From NCBI RefSeq assembly GCF_000209165.1, contig NC_009042.1:1426001-1490000 (forward strand): DNA of 64,000 nucleotides. The letters run 5' to 3'. Source of the DNA: Scheffersomyces stipitis CBS 6054 (lineage: Eukaryota > Ascomycota > Pichiomycetes > Serinales > Debaryomycetaceae). The notes below the pieces were generated by a model. That model did no database searches and was not told the origin of the DNA. It worked only from the letters and a program-made list of their open reading frames with translations. The number at the start of each line of letters is the position of its first letter. The first letter of the stretch is position 1. Positions 10,275 to 20,562 of the stretch are shown here, in pieces. The translations under genes and the position numbers were made by a program.

Positions 10275-11513
10275 ATGGTACACAAGATAAGGAGTGAAAA
10301 TATGGGTGATTCCAGAGGAGATGGTCACTCTGACGACGAAAATGTGGACGTGGAGGTAGATGTGTTGGGCAACAACAAGCGATACAAACAGAGGCACCGT
10401 CGTGATTTGCGACTTAACTACGATTCTGATTCTTCAGATGAGGACTATGAGAATGAAAAAGAAAATGCCGAGAAAGCAAATGGAGAGAAGGAAGATGTCC
10501 TGGACGAAGACATGTTTGCCAGCGATAATGAAGAGAAAGACGAACCTTGTAAGGATGTTAAGGATCCAAAAAAGCCCGAGTTTCTTGATATTGATGAGTT
10601 TGAACGTCAGGAAGGAATTGGCCAATTCGACGAAGAAGTACCTCTAGCTACAGATGAGAATTCCGATTCTGAGGAACCGGAAGAAGATGACCCCGAAGTG
10701 GTAGAATATTACAACAACATTGAAGATTACAATGAACAAAATAGTGGAAGGCTAAAGAGGAAAGAGCCTAAAATAGAAGCTTTCAATTTACGAGAAGAAG
10801 CCCTGGAAGGACAATTCGACTTGGATGGCAATTATATACGACAGGAAGAGGACAACCATACCGATGCTGAACAGGAATGGCTCAATGATTACAAGAGGTC
10901 AGATGTGCTCAATGCCCGAAAAGCTCAGGAACAACGAGAAAAAGCAAGGGAAAAGAAACTAGTCGAATCAGCCCAAGAACTAATATCTACCGACAAGTTA
11001 TTGACGGATCTCGTCGAATGTCTAGAGGCAGCAGAAACACCCATGGAGGCTTTGGCTAGATTGGCACCGAAAAAGAAGAATAAGAACAAAGTTGATGAAA
11101 CAGAGAAGCAGAGAAAGAAATTGGTTGTCAGAATCACAGAACTATGTGATAAACTTATCAACGAAAAGAACATCACTGATACTTACGATATGAGTAGAGA
11201 GGAGTTCATGAGACTATACAAACAGGAAACAGGACAAGATTACAAAATCTCCGGCAGAGGAACCAAAAGGACCAGAGAGGATGAACCTGAGAATGAAGCT
11301 CAAACAGAAGCATCGGCAGAAAACGAAGAGGAATATGGCGAAAAGATATGGTTATTCCAATGGATTGACGATAGCAATGTCCACGGCCCATTTTCTGCAT
11401 ACGAAATGAGTCATTGGAAAGAAACATATTTCAATAACCAAGTTGTAGTACGTAAACTAGATGAAGAGGAGTTTGTTCCCGTAGAGACAGTAGAATTTAA
11501 CGAAACGACATGA
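10275..11513 (+). CDS. LIN1: Lin1/CD2BP2-like GYF-domain protein of the U5 snRNP
   Basis: 412-residue protein, strongly acidic in its first 160 residues, with a C-terminal GYF domain (about 355-410). The core of that domain is seen as WLFQWIDDSNVHGPFSAYEM. The central REEALEGQFDLDGNY segment matches the region conserved between yeast Lin1 and human CD2BP2 (U5-52K). The family binds the U5 snRNP protein Prp8 or Dib1 through GYF and proline-rich contacts and leaves before tri-snRNP maturation; Lin1 has also been linked to cohesin (Irr1). A second in-frame Met lies at codon 10. The neighbour ORC5 is convergent, only 38 bases away at the 3' end. Confidence 0.85.
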   Translation: MVHKIRSENMGDSRGDGHSDDENVDVEVDVLGNNKRYKQRHRRDLRLNYDSDSSDEDYENEKENAEKANGEKEDVLDEDMFASDNEEKDEPCKDVKDPKKPEFLDIDEFERQEGIGQFDEEVPLATDENSDSEEPEEDDPEVVEYYNNIEDYNEQNSGRLKRKEPKIEAFNLREEALEGQFDLDGNYIRQEEDNHTDAEQEWLNDYKRSDVLNARKAQEQREKAREKKLVESAQELISTDKLLTDLVECLEAAETPMEALARLAPKKKNKNKVDETEKQRKKLVVRITELCDKLINEKNITDTYDMSREEFMRLYKQETGQDYKISGRGTKRTREDEPENEAQTEASAENEEEYGEKIWLFQWIDDSNVHGPFSAYEMSHWKETYFNNQVVVRKLDEEEFVPVETVEFNETT

Positions 11514-11551
11514 ATATACTTATGATACATTTTACTAATATACACATTACA

Positions 11552-13027
11552 TTATACACCCTGTAGATAATCAGTGATAGGAAAATCCAATTCCTGAGCA
11601 ATTGCTTCAATCGTTGACCAACTGACGTTACATCGCCATCTAACTCTAGCTGCTAGGATATCTGACGATGCCGACTTACTGATAAGACCCAACGAGAAAA
11701 GAGTAGAAATCTGACTGTAGAGGTCTATATTTCTACTCAATGTGAACTTGGAACGCTCTAACTCCTTCTTTTCTTCCCTGGCTACTGGGTCTTCGTGGAA
11801 ATTGAGAATTTCTTCGTAATCCAAAGTGTTTAACGATGAAGCATTGGTTCTATAGACAACAGACAATATAGCCAACCATCTCTCAAGATCAAAATAAGAG
11901 GGGGAAAGTAATCGGGAATCTATATCACTTTTCGACAAATGGCCCCTTTTGGAAGCAGCAGAGCTGGCACGTTTCTTGTACTTGACGGCCTTGATCTTGG
12001 AGAAGTTGTGCATGTCGTCCTTGTGTGAATTGAACGATGCCAAATACGAAGCAAGTAAAAGGTACTTGGAGTGGATCGGCAAATCCTGAACTCCTTCTTT
12101 GCCTTCGGACTTTTCCTCTTCATAAACCACTGTATTTCCTTCTCCATATACTCGGACTCTAGAGTTGTTAATGACATTGTCACTTGTCAAGTACTCACTG
12201 TTGTATCTGAGAACTTTTACAAACTCCGTGATGGAATAGGTTTCTTCGATTACCGGCTCGATGAACTTGTCCCACAACTTGACACAGAAGTCTTTGAGCA
12301 ACGCTATATCGCACCCAACAAACGAAAAGAACAAGTCTACAATAACTTTCGCATACTGTTTCCAGAAATCGTAGCTGGCACTATGTTCGTCCAAGAAGGT
12401 CACACCAAAATGACACAACTGGTTCAATTGTAAGATCTGTGTCGCCTCAGCTTCAGTATATGGTCTGAAATAAATATGCGGTACTGACAAGGTAGCAATC
12501 TCTTTAGGGTCGTCGCCAGTGGTAATGAAAATTATAGATAAACTAGTAATGTTAGTCTGCTCTCTAAGACGTATCAAACCAGCATAGATCTCATGAACTG
12601 GCTCCATACACTGATCAAAACGATCCAAAACCAAGACATGTCTCTCCGAATACTCTGTGTCTTCATAAAACTGCTGTAGGCCTGTAATAAAACTGTAGAG
12701 AGAATCACCTATCCGATTTTTCAGTTCTTCGCCATAGCTACTAACAGGAACTCCACTATCTCTAGCAAGGCCACGAACACATCGCTGGTACATAATTCTT
12801 CTCGTAATGCATTCATCACATCTAACTATGGTATGCTTTACCTCTAATGCTTGCAAATATTTTGTTACAGTAGTTGTCTTGCCTATAGCTTTATAGCCAT
12901 GAACAATCAACGAAGGTGCCAGGATATCAGCACCTTCAGCTACAAAACTGGTGAGCATATCAATCTCGTCATCTCGGAACAAAATTTCTTTCCTGAGACT
13001 GTCAAATCGATCCCCAATGTCCAGCAT
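11552..13027 (-). CDS. ORC5: Origin recognition complex subunit 5
   Basis: 491 residues, close to S. cerevisiae Orc5 (479). It is an AAA+ subunit of the six-protein complex that marks replication origins and loads Mcm2-7. Visible are the Walker A GYKAIGKTTT (about 43-52), a Walker B-like VLVLDRFDQ (about 130) and, at the C-terminus, the Orc5 winged-helix region. I start at the ATG at 13027 (MLDIGDRFD). The frame stays open for 33 more codons upstream but lacks an ATG there. It lies downstream of POL2 on the same strand, the same relative arrangement as YNL261W-YNL262W in S. cerevisiae. Confidence 0.93.
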   Translation of the reverse strand: MLDIGDRFDSLRKEILFRDDEIDMLTSFVAEGADILAPSLIVHGYKAIGKTTTVTKYLQALEVKHTIVRCDECITRRIMYQRCVRGLARDSGVPVSSYGEELKNRIGDSLYSFITGLQQFYEDTEYSERHVLVLDRFDQCMEPVHEIYAGLIRLREQTNITSLSIIFITTGDDPKEIATLSVPHIYFRPYTEAEATQILQLNQLCHFGVTFLDEHSASYDFWKQYAKVIVDLFFSFVGCDIALLKDFCVKLWDKFIEPVIEETYSITEFVKVLRYNSEYLTSDNVINNSRVRVYGEGNTVVYEEEKSEGKEGVQDLPIHSKYLLLASYLASFNSHKDDMHNFSKIKAVKYKKRASSAASKRGHLSKSDIDSRLLSPSYFDLERWLAILSVVYRTNASSLNTLDYEEILNFHEDPVAREEKKELERSKFTLSRNIDLYSQISTLFSLGLISKSASSDILAARVRWRCNVSWSTIEAIAQELDFPITDYLQGV

Positions 13028-13314
13028 GGTGTACAAATGAAATGTTGAAGGATTAAAGAAAAGATGGTTGAAATCGCAAGTACATCTCTGTTTTGGTATT
13101 AAAATTCGCGCTCCATTCGATTGCAAAAGTAAATTGTTAAAGTTGATTTGGCTGCGAACTACTCTTGATTGTAATCTTATAAGCTACCCAAATACCTTCT
13201 TCTATAACGTGCCAATCGTTCATACCGAAACTTGACTGAACACTTCTACGCTGCTGAATCGGATTTTAAATATTTCTTCTATTAATGCTATTATACTATT
13301 ATACAAAACATGCC

Positions 13315-16300
13315 TCAGGCTGCTTCTTCTATTAATCCTTTCAAAAGCTGGAATTTGTACGAATTGGCAATATTGGCAAAAACATGTAATTTCTTCTCGA
13401 CTTCCGAATAACTGATAGTCTCCTCCCATTTTCCAGAACACTTGCAGAACAAACTCAAGTTGCCGACTCTAACCGAATTACACTTTGCACACTTGAAATC
13501 TTGACTGTAGAACTTGGTAATGAGCTTAATATATTGTGTGATCACCTCTTCTTCCATGGAAACACGATTGTATGGTCTGTGACAATTGGAACAGTTCCAG
13601 AGATCCTTTTCTGAGTCTCTACAGAAATCCACATCTCTGATGAAGTTACAATAGTCACAGATAATATGAGGGACCTTCAATGTAGTACTTGGGTTCCTGA
13701 AATTAGCTTCACTACTGAACTCTTTGATATCAAAGATCGACAACAATTCCTTTCTCAATACTCTGACCTCAATGGTTCTCTTCTTCGACAACCCGAATAC
13801 AGCACATAAAAACTTGACCAACTCCAATGCTGGATTCTTCATGTGCAAATGGGAACCTGGTAATTTGGGGAACTCATACTCTTGTGCGAATTCAGGGTTG
13901 AGAATGGCTTCGTTTTGACGATGGTAGATCCTTTCGATTCTCTTTTGCAATGACTTTCTGAACACCTCAAAGACCCCATTAAAGATATCTTCCTCCTCTT
14001 CTTCTTTGGCTTCAAGTTTTCTCTGGCCCTTGAGGATATGAACGATTTGTGTAACACGAGGAGTTCCAGATTGAGTATTACCCGTTAATTTGTCGTTCTT
14101 GAATTTAGTAAGAGCATCCAAAAAGACAACCATCCAATCCTCAAATTCGTCTCTGAAAATAACCGGCAAGAATTGTTTGATTTGCCAGCTATTGACAGGC
14201 ATCAAGTCTTGAATATCATCATCTGTGATTTGTTTACAACACCTGCCACCAAAGTTGAACTCATCCATCCATACCAAAATATCCCAATACTTGATGATGT
14301 TCAAATCCAAAAAATTAAACAAAGGCTTTGATCTAGCAGCTTTTAGAATGTATTGACCAAATGCATACGAATTCTCAACAGAAACCTTGGTCGTTTGAAT
14401 GATTAACTTGTTTCTATTAGCAAAGACAACCTGGGAATTCATTCTCTTGAATTCACCAATCAACTGTAATAATGCTTTCGTTGTTAAATTATGTATATGG
14501 TAATGCAAGGAATAATCATAAAGGAACGAGTCTTTTCTTTGCACCCAAGTAACCAAGCTGTTCATCATTGAATCAGCATTAATGTTGTTCTTTAATGCAT
14601 CGTCCCACCACTCCTTGACCATTCCTCTCAAAATGGACAACGCAGGCGAAGAAAAGGAATCCTCCGCAATCGTCGATGCACCATTGTTTTTGTCGAATAC
14701 AACTCCATCATCAGCTAGATCTGAACCTTCAGCCTCATTGATGAGAGAGCTTGTAAGGAAGGTGTTGATAGTCAAATTTCCAATTTCTACTTCTAGACAA
14801 GCTGTTTCATAAATCTCAGGGTTGTTGATTGTTGGAAAGTTAAGATTTTCATAATCAGGAGCTTTATCAAGTTCAAATCCCCCATGATCAGGCAATGGAT
14901 TGGCAGACCACCAGAGAACAATATTGTTCTGACTTAATCTTCTTGCATATTCAATATCTATCAAGTAGCCCACATTTTCGATTTGTAAATTGCACAATGG
15001 AACATTCCCATACTTGGCAAGGGCTACTAAATTCTTGATCCAATTTGCCAAAACGAAATAGTGATTGATAACTCTCATTGAAATCAAGGATTGCCATCCA
15101 ACTGCTGGTAGCGCCAATTCACTAACATTCATCCTAACGACAGGGAAATCAGATGTAGAACTCAAAAGATTTAGAATCTTAGACGAATATGGAGATTGAA
15201 CAGCAAATAATGCCTTGTTACTTCTTGATGCATGCAACTTTCCAATTGCACCATTCAACTTCTTGAATAACTTTGAACTGTCATTGTAGTAATGAGTCTC
15301 AAAGTTCATATTATCAGGATATTGAAGAATATTGTACAACTTCCCTAATCTGTCCTTCTTAGTTTCGTAGATCTCTCTGTAGATCTTGTCGATGTTGGGT
15401 GGTAACTCCTGAGCTCCAGCGGAAGGTTTCAAGATGTACATTTCTGCAGTCGCTTCCCAAGATTTGAAAACTGTGAAGAACTCGTAACTGTTTGTCACGA
15501 TGTGTAACATGTAGACAATGTCCATTTCAAATCGTTTCAAATACTCAGCACCTTCAACTCTATTCAAATCTTTAACCTGGAAACCATTCTTGAGACCTTT
15601 ACCCAACGAACCAACTCTTGTATCATCGAACTTTACAACGTTTCCCAAATCAATGATAGCTCTTTCGACAGAATTAATTTGTGTCTCGTAGAGTCCAAGA
15701 ATATTAGAATCTTGAAGAGCACTTTCTACGTCAGTGATCTCTTCATTGAATCTACTTTCTGACATTATTAATTTGTACAAGTTCGAACCATCATGTCCAT
15801 TAGGTAAGATCGAGTTGGACCTTTCAATTTCACACCCACTGATCTGCTTTCTGGGTTGAAGTTCAGATTTGTAAGCTGCATAGATCTTCTTCGGAATATG
15901 GAAAGTAAAGGTATGAATCTTACCAACAGCCAGAATATGTACCTTGATTTCACCAGGCTTGCTTGGGTCAGCCTTGTATTCCAAAATTTCCCAATTCGAT
16001 CCTGCTACATTCTCTGCCTGTTTACGGATCATACCACCTACTGTCGATCTATGAGACGATTCAGAATTCAGACCAAAGATCTTCTTTCTTCTCTCTCTGT
16101 TGCCAGCTTGCACTTTCCACTTGGCTTTTTGATATTGTAAGAAGCATTCGTAGTCTTCTATCATGGACGGACAAGGTGCATTCAAGATGGCACTATTACG
16201 TTCGTCTTCTTCAGCTTCTGCGATCGCGTTTCTAGCTGCTCGTCTCTTTCTCGAGACGACCTTTCCGATTCTTGACTTGGGTGCCCCAACAGTATCTATA

Positions 16301-19300
16301 TCTCCAAAGTCCTCTATATCCTTAATCTCTTTAATTTCCTTGACCTGCTTCTCCATTACTTCTTTCTTGTTGGCCAGACCGAAAAAAGTAGAAATCGAAC
16401 TTTGTTGTCTAGAATCTTCCTTGGTGTGGATCTTTTTCTGCAACCAATCTGGATGTGCAACTCTGGGTACTGGGTTCTTCACATCTTGCAATGCTGCCGG
16501 AATCGTGATAATCTTCTGAACTACTGAAGACAAACGTTCATGGTAATATCCCCAGTCAATCACATCTCTAGGACCAAACTTCTGAAGAGAAGGATCCTTT
16601 AACCATTTCTTTAAATAAAACTCCTTCTTGTCTGAGGAGAAAATAGACACTGGAACAGCTCTTTCTGTCACAGGAGCACCAATTGGCTTTGCACTAATAA
16701 TGTACTTGGTAGCCAAACCAGCGTCCTTGACCATTTCTTCACCAAGAAACTCTCCCAATCTCTTGGCAGTAGTGATAGATGTCGATTTTTGGTCTCCGTA
16801 TTCTTCCAAACTTTTGGACATACTTCTATTTTCACAAATAAGTTCGATTAAATCTTCATCTTCAAGCATTCCTCCTTTTGTATCCAATACATCCAACCAG
16901 TTATTGGCAACAGTAGCAACTGCCTGGTAACATTGTTCTAGCGTAGATCCTTCTAAGAACAATTTGAAAATATCAGATTGGAAGTTCTTGATAAGCTGCA
17001 ACTCTCCTCTTCTCTTCAATTCAAATCCCTTTAATTCAGCAAGAGAACCATCATCATTGAACACAGCGTATCTTTTCTTCAATCCCTTACCTTCTTCCTT
17101 AGAAGTAGGCAAAATCATAGCCTTATATGGACCATCTACTTCGAAGAAAATGGAATTGTCAGATCTAGTTTTGTATTTGAAAGTGGCTGGATCCACTAGA
17201 TCCTGGTATTGGTGATTAGTAAATTGTTCATGAACTAAGTAGTTCAACATGGAACAGGGATATTCAAGAAAAATCTTCTTGCCATCTTTGCATTTCAAAT
17301 TGTAATTCTCTGGGAAAGACTTGGGCAAAATACACCAAATACCATCGGTATCTAGTTCCAAAGGTCTTCCAATTCTTTCGACTAAAGTTCTAGCCATTTG
17401 AATAATTGTGGCACCAGTCAAACATGTCACACCAGCCATTTCCATTGAGTACCAACGGGAACCTTTTCTCATCACATATCCGTAGAAAGAGTTCAAAATA
17501 ACCTTATGAGCCAATTGCAAGGAATCATACAAAACTACCATTTTCTTTGCTTCATCTCTGGCAATAGAATCATGTTTATCAATCTTGGACACCTTTCCTT
17601 TCCAAACCTTGGCCAAGCCTTTGAATTCATAACGACGATCTCTGAAAGAAATAACAGTGTTGACATAGAAAGGATTTTCTCGTTGACAGATAATAGCCTC
17701 TCTATTAACTACCTTCGATTTCTTGACTCTATGGTACACTTTTCTAGAATAATCACTGATTCTCTTCTTGATCAAGGTTGCTTGTTCAGTGTAGGATAGC
17801 TCGTCAAATGACCTCTCAGGAAGCCAAGGTCTTGAAGCTGGAAATGTTTCATTCTGTAAAGTTCGCTTGATCATATTGTATTCGTTCATTTCGGCTGGGA
17901 AATACTCACCTCTCCAGGACCAAGGAAGTCTTCTATCACAGTTCTTGCCTGGTCTGTTGAAATCACAGGCTGCACAGTCTTCTTCGGATTTCATGGAATC
18001 TGGTTGTAGTCTATTAGAGGTCATGATATTAGGATACATCGAAGCAACATCCACATGATATATCAAGGGTTCTTCCTTTCTTTTCGGAGTTTCTTTCAAT
18101 GCTAGCAATTTGGACTTAATATCATTGTAAACCTCGTCGAAGTTGGTGATTTGTTCCATCTTCTTGTTGTTTTCTACTTCGATACAGAATTTGATTGAGC
18201 TATGCAAGTTATGAAGCAACTCATCTATGGCTGTAGGGTCGACCTTAAAGTCATAGGGAATGTCACTCCTAAAAACTCCAGCTTCCAAAGACTCTACATG
18301 ACCACCTACGTAAGTTTCAGATTCTAGCAAATGCCCATCGTAAAACCGCTCAATTGGATCGGAATGCTTGTTCGGAAGCAAAATGCCATTTTCATAGGCT
18401 TGAACCGACAACAACATCTCACACAACGTACCTGTTCCCTTTCTCAAAACTTCATCTGGGTTCAAAGGAATAATCGTACACAAGGAAAAGATGAACGGAT
18501 GGACATACTTGAAGTACAAGTAGTAAGTGGCAACAGCATCGGAAACCGAGTATTCTGAAAGTAACTGTGGGTGTTCGTAAGCATATGGTGTCATTAGCTC
18601 TGGATCTAATTCCGTCGGATTATAACCCAACTTTGCTGTTGTCACAGCTTTCAAACCTTGAGACCCTTGTGGCAAATACGAGTCTCTTTTGACCCATCTG
18701 AAACAGTCCATGTGAACACAGTACTTGGACTTATACTCGCCTTCATTATCTTTTGCGAAGCCAATTTCATCAAACATGTCCATATCGTGGAATCTGGTTC
18801 TATTTTCTACGAAGGGCCAATCGAAAAAATCACCGTTAAATGTTGCTATCACGGTTGGTTTAGCCTCCCTTATATGTTCGTAGAATCTCATTAGGACGTG
18901 CTTTTCATCGGGTTCGTTAAAAATCGTAAACATCCCAGGGTATTCTGGCTTAGGCGTATACTCGAAATCTTCAATGTCTTCAGAGATTATTTCTCTGTTA
19001 GTGATCAAGAAACCATCTCCGTCTATCATATACGAGATCATCATGATCTGGTCGATTTTGGCATCTGGAAACTTCAAAGGAGCCTTTGTGGTTTCGATAT
19101 CGAAAGCTAATACTACAGGATCAGCAAATGCGATCTTATCCTTATCTTCAACTAAGGTTACTTGTGAATGCTTGACATACACATCGTACCATTTACCGAC
19201 TCTGACGTTGATATCAATAGATACCCGAACATGGTATGGCATGTCATATTCTCTCATGTCGTCTATCAAAGTAGCTGGATCAGCTATAGAATCATTAAAA

Positions 19301-19983
19301 TCTGAGTTGTTACTGTTGCCGTTGGTGAAGTTCATTACATTGTAGATATCTCTGGAGCCCTTCTTAGCCTGATTGTCCTTGATAATAGGAGAGAGTAACC
19401 TTCTGGCGGCTAACAAGTCCTGGACATTGTGAAACGTTAATTTAATCAAGTTCTTCTGGAGTCCTACCAAGTGGTTGGGAAGGGCGAGGTCTTCTTTGAT
19501 GACTCGGGATAAGTTCTTGACATGGCATTCCTCCAAAAACTTCTTCAACCACTCCTCCACTTCCGACTCGTGCCCGGGAATGAGATCTAGAAAGAAATAC
19601 GGATCAAACTGTAACGTGGTTTTGAACGAACCACCTTCTTCATCTAAGAAATAGTAGTCTACACCAGAGTACCCTGTGAGATATTCATCACTGGGAATAG
19701 TGGTAGCATGCATATTCACCAACCAGCCCTTACGCGGTTTCATTCCATCAGCTTCGCCATGTTCGATACGGGAAAAGCCCATCATCGAATCCAACGCGTC
19801 TATTCGAGCCACCAACTCCTTTTTGGTGATGGAATCGTTGAGCATGGGGTTGTTGGCTATATACGGGTCGATGGCTCTTGCGTCTTGTCTCGGCTGGCGG
19901 TTGCGGAACTCCGAATTGACCTTGTTCTTGACGAACCGGGCCGATGTCAGTCCCTTGAAACTGTTTCTTCCTCGTGTAGACAT
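13315..19983 (-). CDS. POL2: DNA polymerase epsilon catalytic subunit
   Basis: 2222 residues, the same length as S. cerevisiae Pol2. It is the leading-strand B-family polymerase with 3'-5' proofreading. Visible: exonuclease motif FDIETTK (about 292), polymerase motif A DVASMYPNIM (about 645), motif C ELDTDGIW (about 876), and the insert CAACDFNRPGKNC that contributes cysteines to the catalytic-domain Fe-S cluster of this family. The inactive polymerase-like C-terminal half follows, ending in two cysteine clusters: CDYC to CSNC (CysA) and CAKC to CKC (CysB), which bind the Dpb2 subunit. All catalytic residues look intact. Two MluI cell-cycle boxes lie about 285-300 bases upstream, predicting G1/S expression through MBF. 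Confidence 0.98.
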   Translation of the reverse strand: MSTRGRNSFKGLTSARFVKNKVNSEFRNRQPRQDARAIDPYIANNPMLNDSITKKELVARIDALDSMMGFSRIEHGEADGMKPRKGWLVNMHATTIPSDEYLTGYSGVDYYFLDEEGGSFKTTLQFDPYFFLDLIPGHESEVEEWLKKFLEECHVKNLSRVIKEDLALPNHLVGLQKNLIKLTFHNVQDLLAARRLLSPIIKDNQAKKGSRDIYNVMNFTNGNSNNSDFNDSIADPATLIDDMREYDMPYHVRVSIDINVRVGKWYDVYVKHSQVTLVEDKDKIAFADPVVLAFDIETTKAPLKFPDAKIDQIMMISYMIDGDGFLITNREIISEDIEDFEYTPKPEYPGMFTIFNEPDEKHVLMRFYEHIREAKPTVIATFNGDFFDWPFVENRTRFHDMDMFDEIGFAKDNEGEYKSKYCVHMDCFRWVKRDSYLPQGSQGLKAVTTAKLGYNPTELDPELMTPYAYEHPQLLSEYSVSDAVATYYLYFKYVHPFIFSLCTIIPLNPDEVLRKGTGTLCEMLLSVQAYENGILLPNKHSDPIERFYDGHLLESETYVGGHVESLEAGVFRSDIPYDFKVDPTAIDELLHNLHSSIKFCIEVENNKKMEQITNFDEVYNDIKSKLLALKETPKRKEEPLIYHVDVASMYPNIMTSNRLQPDSMKSEEDCAACDFNRPGKNCDRRLPWSWRGEYFPAEMNEYNMIKRTLQNETFPASRPWLPERSFDELSYTEQATLIKKRISDYSRKVYHRVKKSKVVNREAIICQRENPFYVNTVISFRDRRYEFKGLAKVWKGKVSKIDKHDSIARDEAKKMVVLYDSLQLAHKVILNSFYGYVMRKGSRWYSMEMAGVTCLTGATIIQMARTLVERIGRPLELDTDGIWCILPKSFPENYNLKCKDGKKIFLEYPCSMLNYLVHEQFTNHQYQDLVDPATFKYKTRSDNSIFFEVDGPYKAMILPTSKEEGKGLKKRYAVFNDDGSLAELKGFELKRRGELQLIKNFQSDIFKLFLEGSTLEQCYQAVATVANNWLDVLDTKGGMLEDEDLIELICENRSMSKSLEEYGDQKSTSITTAKRLGEFLGEEMVKDAGLATKYIISAKPIGAPVTERAVPVSIFSSDKKEFYLKKWLKDPSLQKFGPRDVIDWGYYHERLSSVVQKIITIPAALQDVKNPVPRVAHPDWLQKKIHTKEDSRQQSSISTFFGLANKKEVMEKQVKEIKEIKDIEDFGDIDTVGAPKSRIGKVVSRKRRAARNAIAEAEEDERNSAILNAPCPSMIEDYECFLQYQKAKWKVQAGNRERRKKIFGLNSESSHRSTVGGMIRKQAENVAGSNWEILEYKADPSKPGEIKVHILAVGKIHTFTFHIPKKIYAAYKSELQPRKQISGCEIERSNSILPNGHDGSNLYKLIMSESRFNEEITDVESALQDSNILGLYETQINSVERAIIDLGNVVKFDDTRVGSLGKGLKNGFQVKDLNRVEGAEYLKRFEMDIVYMLHIVTNSYEFFTVFKSWEATAEMYILKPSAGAQELPPNIDKIYREIYETKKDRLGKLYNILQYPDNMNFETHYYNDSSKLFKKLNGAIGKLHASRSNKALFAVQSPYSSKILNLLSSTSDFPVVRMNVSELALPAVGWQSLISMRVINHYFVLANWIKNLVALAKYGNVPLCNLQIENVGYLIDIEYARRLSQNNIVLWWSANPLPDHGGFELDKAPDYENLNFPTINNPEIYETACLEVEIGNLTINTFLTSSLINEAEGSDLADDGVVFDKNNGASTIAEDSFSSPALSILRGMVKEWWDDALKNNINADSMMNSLVTWVQRKDSFLYDYSLHYHIHNLTTKALLQLIGEFKRMNSQVVFANRNKLIIQTTKVSVENSYAFGQYILKAARSKPLFNFLDLNIIKYWDILVWMDEFNFGGRCCKQITDDDIQDLMPVNSWQIKQFLPVIFRDEFEDWMVVFLDALTKFKNDKLTGNTQSGTPRVTQIVHILKGQRKLEAKEEEEEDIFNGVFEVFRKSLQKRIERIYHRQNEAILNPEFAQEYEFPKLPGSHLHMKNPALELVKFLCAVFGLSKKRTIEVRVLRKELLSIFDIKEFSSEANFRNPSTTLKVPHIICDYCNFIRDVDFCRDSEKDLWNCSNCHRPYNRVSMEEEVITQYIKLITKFYSQDFKCAKCNSVRVGNLSLFCKCSGKWEETISYSEVEKKLHVFANIANSYKFQLLKGLIEEAA

Positions 19984-20562
19984 CCTATTTTATGTTGTGG
20001 ACCAGAATCTGCTGAGCTGTACTAGTGGAAAATTCGTGAAATTCGTTAAGTATGGGAAAATGCAAGGAAAACGAGGGAATTCAGTGAAAAATTGGTCTTT
20101 TGTATCCACAAAAAAGCCTATAACTTTTCAAAGTATAGATATAGCGTGGTGAATACCTCTGCCAGCTTTGGACCCTTCAAAATAAACCGTATGGTTGCAA
20201 TGCTAGATATTACTTATTGATTAGACAGAAATAGTGTATTCAGATCTGGCTCTTCGTCTGGGACAAAACGCGTCCGACGCGTAGAGAGAAGAGACGTCAG
20301 ACATCACGTGCGCAGAAAAATACTATAACCAACCAGAGCTATTGGCTAGAAGAAGATGACAGTGGCTGGAACTGTATTGCTGGATGAAGAAGATGAAGCA
20401 AATGTTGTGGTTATGGTCCAGCACTAACGAGTAAAATTGTAGACGTGAAAATGATTTCTATTAAGGATTTTTTATTATAAATATTTATTCATCTATATAC
20501 TAAACAAGACCATGAATAGTAGTTAATGTGTTGTAATGATCAGGTTGCTTTCGAAAAATCTC
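19984..20562. other. Upstream region of POL2, 3' side of YIF1
   Basis: Contains two ACGCGT boxes (20268-20273, 20277-20282) and a CACGTG (20305-20310). A 23-codon plus-strand frame (20357-20428) is too short to call. Confidence 0.6.
20268..20282. promoter_or_regulatory. Pair of MluI cell-cycle boxes (MCB) of POL2
   Basis: Two perfect ACGCGT hexamers at 20268-20273 and 20277-20282, separated by three bases, about 285 bases upstream of the POL2 ATG. MCB pairs bind MBF (Mbp1-Swi6) and are typical of budding-yeast DNA-replication genes including POL2. Binding is inferred, not shown. Confidence 0.75.

Noticed and set aside
20357..20428. 23-codon plus-strand frame between POL2 and YIF1
   Set aside because: Too short, no supporting context, and it runs antisense to the promoter region.
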